From Savagea sp. (GTDB lineage: Bacteria; Bacillota; Bacilli; Bacillales_A; Planococcaceae): 9,261 nt of DNA. A program made the position numbers and the translations under genes. Positions 1 through 4,328 of this stretch are shown here, in pieces. The DNA is taken from contig JASKZX010000122.1 in the NCBI GenBank assembly GCA_030147435.1, forward strand, positions 1 through 9,261, written 5' to 3'. The notes under the pieces are model-generated. The model saw nothing but the letters and a program-made list of their open reading frames with translations, made no database searches and was not told the DNA's origin. Numbering within the stretch: the first letter of the stretch is position 1; each line of letters opens with the position of its first letter.

Positions 1-465
1 GATACGGTAACGACAGAGACGAAACCTCTTCATGAACGAACATTGTTGCAATTCGTTTGGGAGAAAAAAGGAGCGACAGTAGAATTCCAGCCAACGCGGG
101 ATAACTTCGTCGGTGCTCAAGTGTTAGCGATTGATTTTTTAGTAGACCCATCAGACCGAAACAATCAAAAAGTAGACTTTCAAAATTTTGGTGTAGAATT
201 AGAAGATATTCATGGAAACGTAACACGTGCAGCAATTGCGGATGAGCAAAATGCGATGCGTGTCGATGATGGGGGTATTGAACTTGTAGAAGGGCCTGGC
301 GATAAAGAATATAAAAAATGGTCGAAAAAGACACCGATCGTCAGTGTTCGTATTCCGTTAGTGAAGTATGAAATGATCGATTTCGAAGCGGTAAAAAAAG
401 TTCGTTTTTATTTTAATGGATATGACCGCGGTTCGATTTACGTAGATGATATTTATATCCAATGA
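1..465 (+). CDS. C-terminal part of a protein with a beta-sandwich (CBM-like) domain; 5' end outside the window
   Basis: The frame is open from base 1 with no convincing start or ribosome binding site inside the window, so this is the last ~154 residues of a longer protein. The visible part is rich in alternating hydrophobic/polar strands and ends with the pattern FYFNG-x4-GSIYVDDIYIQ. A closing 'G-(S/T)-I-Y-(V/I)-D-D-(I/V)' strand is typical of jelly-roll carbohydrate-binding-like modules at the C-terminus of secreted or surface hydrolases. That family assignment is inference from the pattern only; the catalytic or leading part lies upstream and is not visible. The stop codon TGA (463-465) merges into the ribosome binding site of the next gene, so it is probably co-transcribed with the coiled-coil protein and the nucleotidase. 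I cannot name the full-length product. Confidence 0.6.
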   Translation, partial: DTVTTETKPLHERTLLQFVWEKKGATVEFQPTRDNFVGAQVLAIDFLVDPSDRNNQKVDFQNFGVELEDIHGNVTRAAIADEQNAMRVDDGGIELVEGPGDKEYKKWSKKTPIVSVRIPLVKYEMIDFEAVKKVRFYFNGYDRGSIYVDDIYIQ

Positions 466-477
466 GGAGGAGTTTGT

Positions 478-762
478 ATGGAACTAGAACAATGGCTAGA
501 GCGTGTAGAACGTCGTTTAGAAGATGTAGAAGACGAATTGAAACTTGTGAAGCAACGTCAAGAAACGACAGATTTAATGTTTCGAACGATGGACCAAAAA
601 ATTGATCGTTTACTCCGTTTAGCAACGATTCAATCGACTGCTGTTATGAAAGAGGAGTCGACTCCAACTTCTCGACCGTCAGCTGTAGAAAAAATGATGG
701 AAGAGTTGCGAACAGATGTAGAGTTGTTAAAACGAGCGACAGTATCGGAGTGGGAAAAGTGA
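478..762 (+). CDS. small coiled-coil protein of unknown function
   Basis: A 94-residue, highly charged protein with no signal peptide or membrane segment, so probably cytosolic. Residues 1-50 form a strong heptad coiled coil (Leu/Val/Met at a/d positions, e.g. LERVERRLEDVEDELKLV). A Thr/Ser/Pro-rich linker around residues 58-68 follows, then a second short amphipathic helix (VEKMMEELRTDVELL). It probably oligomerises or acts as an adaptor; I do not recognise a named family. The ATG at 478 is set by a near-perfect ribosome binding site, AGGAGG at 465-470, seven bases upstream and overlapping the previous stop. Its own stop overlaps the start of the nucleotidase gene as GTGA (759-762), so translation of the two is probably coupled. 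The good codon structure, ribosome binding site and overlap make it a real gene. Confidence 0.85.
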   Translation: MELEQWLERVERRLEDVEDELKLVKQRQETTDLMFRTMDQKIDRLLRLATIQSTAVMKEESTPTSRPSAVEKMMEELRTDVELLKRATVSEWEK

Positions 763-1445
763 AGCGTTATAAGTTTTTACTTTTTGATGTCGATGACACG
801 TTGCTTGACTTTCAAAAAGGTGCTAATTATGCATTGACGAAAGCATTGCTGCAAAACGGACTACGGGAGAAAGAAATCCCGGAAGCAAAACGATTGTTTG
901 AAGTGATCAGCGCCCCGTTATGGGAAAAGGCAGAAAAAGGCGTACTTACCGTTCAAGATGTCGCCCATCTTCGCTTTGATCAATTGTTTGCGCATTATGA
1001 CATCGATGTCGATGGAAAAAAAGTTGACCAACAGTTTCGAGATGCTCTTGCAGATGATGATTTTTCAATTGATGGAGCAAAGGAAGTGCTCGCTCAATTG
1101 TCGAAAGAGTACCCGCTATATGTCGTATCGAATGGAATGTATGAGACGCAAGAAAAGCGTTTAAAAGCATCTCAGTTATACGATTATTTCGATGCTCGTT
1201 TTACATCGAGTGAAATCGGCGTGTCAAAACCAGCACGAGCATTTTTTGATCACGTCGCAACACATATCCCATCATTCGACCCGAGTCAGGCATTAGTGAT
1301 CGGAGACTCTCTTACATCTGATATGACAGGGGGTATTCAATACGGGATCGATACGTGTTGGTTTAATCCGGATGAACAAACGACGGATTTACCGGTCACT
1401 TATACGATTCAACGTTTAGAAGAGTTGTATTCTATCGTCAAATAA
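759..1445 (+). CDS. yfnB: YjjG/YfnB-family HAD hydrolase (noncanonical pyrimidine nucleotidase)
   Basis: A 228-residue haloacid-dehalogenase phosphatase of the usual family length. Motif I is DVDDT with nucleophile Asp10 and acid/base Asp12; motif II is Ser124 in VVSNG; motif III is Lys157 in GVSKP; motif IV is GDSLTSD with Asp183 and Asp188 for Mg2+. The helical cap between motifs I and II (residues ~17-100) and the flanking sequences match the YjjG/YfnB group, whose E. coli member YjjG dephosphorylates noncanonical pyrimidine nucleotides (house-cleaning). Substrate specificity here is inferred. The start is placed at GTG 759, since GGAG at 747-750 is eight bases upstream of it; an earlier in-frame GTG at 750 overlaps that ribosome binding site. 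It is the last gene of its operon, overlaps the coiled-coil gene by four bases, and ends directly at a strong terminator. Confidence 0.8.
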   Translation: MKRYKFLLFDVDDTLLDFQKGANYALTKALLQNGLREKEIPEAKRLFEVISAPLWEKAEKGVLTVQDVAHLRFDQLFAHYDIDVDGKKVDQQFRDALADDDFSIDGAKEVLAQLSKEYPLYVVSNGMYETQEKRLKASQLYDYFDARFTSSEIGVSKPARAFFDHVATHIPSFDPSQALVIGDSLTSDMTGGIQYGIDTCWFNPDEQTTDLPVTYTIQRLEELYSIVK

Positions 1446-1491
1446 AACGTCAAGCGATTAAGTATGAACACTTGATCGCTTGACGTTTTTT
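1446..1491 (+). terminator. intrinsic terminator of the yfnB operon, overlapping the vanZ 3' end
   Basis: A 17-bp stem (1446-1462 with 1471-1487) holds a single U-G wobble in the plus-strand RNA and an 8-base loop, and runs into six Ts (1486-1491). In the opposite direction the hairpin keeps 16 of 17 pairs and is followed by a weaker TTTTATTT tract, so it could also end the convergent vanZ transcript. The vanZ stop codon (1458-1460) lies inside the stem. Confidence 0.9.
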
Positions 1492-1934
1492 CGTATCCAT
1501 TGATAGATGAAGTATAGAAACAATAGCGTGCACGCCCCACTCATATCGATGCCGACATCTGTCCATGAGCCGTGTCGTCCGGGTACGAAGCTCTGTATTG
1601 ATTCATCAACGATCGCAACACCGAGAGTAAGGAGAATACTTAAAAGATAACGGCCTCGCGTCATCCAAAGAGCACTTAGAGCGATCAACCCGAAGTAAAC
1701 GAAATGTCCGAGCTTTCGAAAAAAGAAACGAACGACTTCTTCAGGTGTGCGAGTGTTTGTTGAAATTTCTTCTCCTTCATAATAAAAGACGAGTCGGTCG
1801 ATCCAAGGGGACGTTTGGTATTCTTTTTCAAGAGGTGCTGTTAGTTGTTCTGATACTTCACCGATTTGTAATGAGTTCCAAAAAACGAAGGCAACGAGAA
1901 GTAAAAATGGGAGAAAACGTACAATTTTTTTCAT
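1458..1934 (-). CDS. VanZ-like family membrane protein
   Basis: A protein of about 158 residues with an N-terminal hydrophobic helix (from MKKIVRFLPFLLLVAFVFW) and three further membrane segments in the C-terminal half. The VanZ signature is clear: RKLGHFVYFGLIALS at the start of a helix, then DESIQSFVPGRHGSWTDVGI, with the conserved E-x2-Q, P-GR and D-x2-D/N elements. VanZ (teicoplanin resistance) gives the family its name, but most chromosomal relatives have no proven function, so resistance should not be assumed. The frame is open further upstream to an ATG at 2000. I prefer ATG 1932-1934 because it puts the lysines just before the first membrane helix and because a promoter sits immediately upstream. 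No good ribosome binding site precedes it. The gene converges on yfnB and diverges from the dehydrogenase gene. Confidence 0.85.
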   Translation of the reverse strand: MKKIVRFLPFLLLVAFVFWNSLQIGEVSEQLTAPLEKEYQTSPWIDRLVFYYEGEEISTNTRTPEEVVRFFFRKLGHFVYFGLIALSALWMTRGRYLLSILLTLGVAIVDESIQSFVPGRHGSWTDVGIDMSGACTLLFLYFIYQWIRKNVKRSSVHT

Positions 1935-1940
1935 AATCTT

Positions 1941-1970
1941 AGTATATAAGAGTTTAAAAAAAGATGACAA
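1941..1970 (-). promoter_or_regulatory. sigma-A-type promoter for vanZ
   Basis: Read on the minus strand, TTGTCA (1970-1965; 5/6 to TTGACA) and TATACT (1946-1941; 5/6 to TATAAT) are separated by 18 bases. Transcription would start around 1934, on or beside the preferred vanZ ATG, implying a leaderless or nearly leaderless mRNA. It is interleaved with the oppositely directed sigma-B-like promoter of the dehydrogenase gene. Confidence 0.5.
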
Positions 1971-1976
1971 GGGAAA
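1952..1976 (+). promoter_or_regulatory. sigma-B-type (general stress) promoter for the dehydrogenase gene
   Basis: GTTTAA (1952-1957), a 13-base spacer and GGGAAA (1971-1976) fit the Bacillus sigma-B consensus GTTTAA-N12-15-GGGWAW exactly. Transcription would start about eight bases downstream, just ahead of the AAAGGAG ribosome binding site (1986-1992). I see no comparable sigma-A promoter for this gene. Several B. subtilis short-chain dehydrogenases belong to the sigma-B regulon, which fits; actual use of the site is inferred. Confidence 0.6.
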
Positions 1977-2000
1977 AATAAAAATAAAGGAGTGGATCAT

Positions 2001-2750
2001 ATGCGTTTACAAAATAAAGTAGCAATCATTACAGGTGCAGGAAGTGGTATGGGGAAAGAAGAAGCTCTTTTATTTGCGCGTGAAGGAGCAAAAATCGTTG
2101 CGACCGATTTAAATAAAGAAGCGGTTTGTCGCGTCGTTGAACAAATCAAAGAAGAAGGTGGAGAAGCGATTGCGTTGAAACATAATGTCGCAGAGCGTGA
2201 AGATTGGGAAAGGGTCGTTCAAGAAGCGCAAGAGACATACGGCGGCATCGATATTCTCGTCAACAATGCAGGAGTAAGTCAAGCGACGTCGTATGACGAT
2301 TTAGCGGATGACGAATGGCATCAAATTATCGCGATCAATTTAGATAGTGTTCATTTTGGTACACAACTTGTCATTCCTTTCATGCAAAAAAGAGGGGGAG
2401 GTTCGATCGTCAACATTTCATCAATCGCTGGTTTAACAGGAGGTTCAGGTGCAGGAGCTTATACAGCATCTAAAGGAGCAGTTCGGCTGTTTACGAAAGC
2501 AATCGCAGCGGATTATGGAAAAGACGGCATTCGTTGTAATTCCGTACATCCAGGATATATTTTAACGCCGATGAGCGAAAAATATATGGAAAATCCTCAA
2601 TATCGAGAATGGTTTTTAGCGAATACACCGATGAAAAAGTTAGGAAAACCTGAAGAAGTTGCGCGTGCTGTCTTATTTTTAGCGTCAGATGAAGCATCAT
2701 ATGTGACAGGAGTAGAGCTTCCTGTCGATGGTGGCGTAACATCGATTTAA
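2001..2750 (+). CDS. short-chain dehydrogenase/reductase (SDR), NAD(H)-type, substrate unknown
   Basis: A 249-residue classical SDR of normal length. Cofactor motif TGAGSGMG lies at residues 11-18; Asp36 at the end of the second strand (VATDLN) favours NAD(H) over NADP(H). NNAG is at 88-91, and the catalytic set is Ser141 (NISS), Tyr154 and Lys158 (YTASK). The C-terminal PVDGG motif of the family is present. It resembles glucose 1-dehydrogenase, cyclic alcohol dehydrogenase and 3-oxoacyl-ACP reductase entries, which cannot be separated by sequence reading, so the substrate is left open. The start is ATG 2001, with AGGAG ending at 1992 eight bases before it; an in-frame GTG at 1992 overlaps that ribosome binding site and is rejected. 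It is a single-gene transcription unit between a sigma-B-like promoter and its own terminator, which suggests a general stress role. Confidence 0.88.
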   Translation: MRLQNKVAIITGAGSGMGKEEALLFAREGAKIVATDLNKEAVCRVVEQIKEEGGEAIALKHNVAEREDWERVVQEAQETYGGIDILVNNAGVSQATSYDDLADDEWHQIIAINLDSVHFGTQLVIPFMQKRGGGSIVNISSIAGLTGGSGAGAYTASKGAVRLFTKAIAADYGKDGIRCNSVHPGYILTPMSEKYMENPQYREWFLANTPMKKLGKPEEVARAVLFLASDEASYVTGVELPVDGGVTSI

Positions 2751-2785
2751 AAAAAGTCGTCTCGCTTTTAGTGAAGCGACTTTTT
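2751..2785 (+). terminator. intrinsic terminator of the dehydrogenase gene
   Basis: AAAAAGTCG (2751-2759) can pair with CGACTTTTT (2777-2785). Alternatively TCGCTT pairs with AAGCGA, with a 5-base bulge before the A/T arm. Either fold places a GC-containing hairpin before five Ts directly after the stop codon. The arrangement is clear although the exact fold is ambiguous. Confidence 0.75.
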
Positions 2786-2797
2786 ATGATAGTATTT

Positions 2798-2829
2798 GTT
2801 TAGTACTTTAATGAAATGATGGACTAAAC
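2798..2829. repeat. inverted repeat GTTTAGT-N18-ACTAAAC upstream of the EamA gene
   Basis: GTTTAGT (2798-2804) and ACTAAAC (2823-2829) form a perfect 7-bp inverted repeat with an 18-base spacer. It lies about 40 bases upstream of the -35 box of the transporter promoter. It could be a protein-binding dyad or chance in AT-rich DNA; no T-run follows, so it is not a terminator. Confidence 0.3.
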
Positions 2830-2869
2830 GAGTCAGATTGTTGTCACTCTTCCGAGTATTTAAATCGTG

Positions 2870-2898
2870 CTGACAGTCGGTTGTAATTGCGTTACAAT
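2870..2898 (+). promoter_or_regulatory. sigma-A promoter of the EamA transporter gene, with an overlapping dyad
   Basis: CTGACA (2870-2875; 5/6 to consensus), a 17-base spacer and TACAAT (2893-2898; 5/6) make a good housekeeping promoter, with transcription starting near 2905 just before the AGGAGGG ribosome binding site (2907-2913). A perfect dyad TTGTAA-N5-TTACAA (2881-2886 and 2892-2897) covers the spacer and the -10 box, a position where a bound repressor would block RNA polymerase. The regulator is unknown. Confidence 0.7.
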
Positions 2899-2918
2899 CA
2901 ACTGTTAGGAGGGATTGT

Positions 2919-3818
2919 ATGAATCGAAAAGCCGTTATGTTTGGGCTACTCACCGTCCTTATTTGGGGGTCCGGATTCGCAGCGATTCGTGCAAGTTTGC
3001 TCGGAGGTTTTTCGGCGCAACATTTGCTCGTTTTTCGCTTTTTAATCGCATCACTCGTATTCGTCATTTACGCCTTATTACCTGGTGTGAAATTACGACT
3101 ACCTAAGAAAGAACATTTATTACCGATTGCTTTACTCGGTATATTTGGTATTACAATTTATCAATTAGGTGTCACGTTCGGGCAAGAAACTGTATCTGCA
3201 GGAGCTGCGAGTATGATCGTCGCCGCTTCACCACTTTTTACCGCACTGTTAGCAATTTTTGCTTTGAAAGAGCCGATGAACCGTCTCGGATGGATCAGTT
3301 TATTCGTCGGATTTATCGGAGTTGTCCTCATTATGCTCGGTGCGGAAGGAGCGTCGATGGAAATTTCACTCGGGGCGATTTACATATTAATTGCTGCAAT
3401 TGCAACGAGCATTTTTTATGTGTATCAAAAGCCACTATTTCAAACGTATCGACCGATTGAATTGACTGCTTATTTCACATGGGCAGGAACGATTCCTTTT
3501 TTAATTTTTCTTCCAGGGCTTGGAGACACGTTGCAAGCTTCAACGAATGAAGCGTTTTGGTCAGCGATTTATTTAGGGATATTCCCAGCAGCTGCAGCAT
3601 ATGTTTTATGGGCATATGCATTATCTTTATCTGATGCAGGGGCAATTTCGAGTATTTTATACTTTGAACCAGTCGTAGCGATCATCGTCGCATGGGTTTG
3701 GTTACAAGAAATCCCGACTATTTTATCAGTGATCGGTGGAGCAATTGCTGTAAGTAGTGTCGTTATTATGCAATGGGCGAATCGTCGAACGCGTCCGCCA
3801 CTTGCATCGAAAAAATAA
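2919..3818 (+). CDS. EamA-domain (drug/metabolite transporter superfamily) permease
   Basis: A 299-residue integral membrane protein with about ten hydrophobic helices arranged as two homologous five-helix EamA halves (roughly residues 5-140 and 150-285). Typical family features are seen: LIWGSGFAAIRASL in the first helix, RFLIASLVF in the second, GAASMIVAASPLFTALLA in the first repeat, and the matching GAISSILYFEPVVAIIVAW in the second, then a basic C-terminal tail (RRTRP) expected in the cytoplasm. EamA carriers export amino acids, purines and other metabolites; the substrate cannot be told from sequence. ATG 2919 follows AGGAGGG by five bases. The gene forms its own transcription unit between a clear sigma-A promoter and a terminator shared with the convergent lipoprotein gene. 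The dyad over the promoter hints at local repression. Confidence 0.88.
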   Translation: MNRKAVMFGLLTVLIWGSGFAAIRASLLGGFSAQHLLVFRFLIASLVFVIYALLPGVKLRLPKKEHLLPIALLGIFGITIYQLGVTFGQETVSAGAASMIVAASPLFTALLAIFALKEPMNRLGWISLFVGFIGVVLIMLGAEGASMEISLGAIYILIAAIATSIFYVYQKPLFQTYRPIELTAYFTWAGTIPFLIFLPGLGDTLQASTNEAFWSAIYLGIFPAAAAYVLWAYALSLSDAGAISSILYFEPVVAIIVAWVWLQEIPTILSVIGGAIAVSSVVIMQWANRRTRPPLASKK

Positions 3819-3851
3819 AAAGAGGCCGGACATGTCCGGACCTCTTTTTTT
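3817..3851. terminator. bidirectional intrinsic terminator between the EamA and lipoprotein genes
   Basis: AAAAAGAGG (3817-3825) pairs with CCTCTTTTT (3841-3849), enclosing the perfect 14-base palindrome CCGGACATGTCCGG (3826-3839), with one bulged A at 3840. A-run on one side and T-run on the other let it work in both directions. It follows the EamA stop directly, and its T-tract reaches into the stop codon of the minus-strand lipoprotein gene (3850-3852). Confidence 0.9.
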
Positions 3852-4197
3852 AATGTTTTTCAATTTTTGTCGCTTGCCCTTGTGGGGGAATCGAGCGAGT
3901 AAATTGTAATGTATGAGTAATTGTAACAGTATCTCCTAAGTCGAGTTGTTCGACGATTTCTTCATCTAATGAACGAAAATGAAAGACGATGAGATCATCC
4001 ATTGTCGCTTCTTTAGGGTCCATCACTTCGCGTGTGATCGTGACGTCTTTTCCGTTAATTTCTACAATAACACCTGTCGTTTGTTCGGTTTTCATGAGAG
4101 GTTCCTCCTTTTTTACTGATGAACAACTGACGAGTAAGATGCTCGTGATGAAAATAATACTCGTCAAAAGAAAATATGTTTTTACTCGTGCCTTCAT
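3850..4197 (-). CDS. small lipoprotein, DUF3221/YobA-like
   Basis: A 115-residue precursor whose first 25 residues form a lipoprotein signal: basic start (MKARVK), hydrophobic core, and lipobox LVSC with Cys25 as the lipidation site, so it is predicted to be anchored on the outer face of the cytoplasmic membrane. The mature part is a small beta-rich domain (TTGVIVEINGKDVTITRE ... LGDTVTIT ... SIPPQGQATKIEK). The 'G-D-x-V ... S-x-P-P-Q-x-x-A-x-K-I' ending resembles DUF3221 proteins such as B. subtilis YobA; the match is from memory of the pattern and is only moderate. The function of that family is unknown. Start ATG 4195-4197 is chosen because it begins the signal peptide and has AGAAGGG a few bases upstream; the frame extends further 5' without a signal-like sequence. 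It is divergent from the McrB-like operon and convergent with EamA. Confidence 0.75.
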   Translation of the reverse strand: MKARVKTYFLLTSIIFITSILLVSCSSVKKEEPLMKTEQTTGVIVEINGKDVTITREVMDPKEATMDDLIVFHFRSLDEEIVEQLDLGDTVTITHTLQFTRSIPPQGQATKIEKH

Positions 4198-4225
4198 AAA
4201 CACCCTTCTTTCTTTTACCATCTTT

Positions 4226-4243
4226 CGGAAATGAAACTTTCCG
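4226..4243. repeat. inverted repeat CGGAAA-N6-TTTCCG in the divergent lipoprotein/McrB-like promoter region
   Basis: A perfect 6-bp inverted repeat with a 6-base spacer, about 30 bases from the lipoprotein start and 85 from the McrB-like start. It could be an operator for either gene or a small hairpin in the lipoprotein leader. A perfect TATAAT (4258-4263) lies 14 bases downstream but has no good -35 box. Confidence 0.3.
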
Positions 4244-4273
4244 TTAGACTGAACGTATATAATTAGTACATAG

Positions 4274-4303
4274 TTCAAATGATAACTTATGATAAGATAA
4301 AAT
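4274..4303 (+). promoter_or_regulatory. possible promoter of the McrB-like operon, with 10-bp-spaced direct repeats
   Basis: TTCAAA (4274-4279; 4/6), an 18-base spacer and TAAAAT (4298-4303; 5/6) could form a weak sigma-A promoter with a start near 4309. The spacer contains two copies of ATGATAA at 4279-4285 and 4289-4295, exactly one helical turn apart, which could be a protein-binding direct repeat. A competing -10, TATAAT at 4258-4263, lacks a recognisable -35. I cannot choose between them with confidence. Confidence 0.35.
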
Positions 4304-4328
4304 GTATATCATTATGGAGGAGAAGCCT

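Noticed and set aside
1935..2000. Upstream extension of the VanZ-like protein to ATG 2000 (22 extra residues)
   Set aside because: The extension crosses the proposed promoter and is encoded by intergenic AT-rich DNA; the membrane-protein start MKK at 1934 is more natural.
2491..2742. 83-codon minus-strand frame inside the dehydrogenase gene
   Set aside because: Shadow of a gene whose catalytic motifs are all on the plus strand; no start signal.
2768..3067. 99-codon minus-strand frame across the dehydrogenase terminator and the EamA 5' end
   Set aside because: It runs antisense through a terminator, a promoter and the first EamA codons, with no recognisable domain or ribosome binding site.
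4214..4237. Sigma-B-like promoter for the lipoprotein gene (minus strand GTTTCA-N12-GGTAAA)
   Set aside because: One mismatch in each box, and transcription would start inside the ribosome binding site of the gene, so it is unlikely to be functional.
4302..4328. Earlier ATG for the McrB-like protein (nine extra residues)
   Set aside because: That start lies upstream of the strong GGAGG ribosome binding site, which is correctly spaced for ATG 4329.
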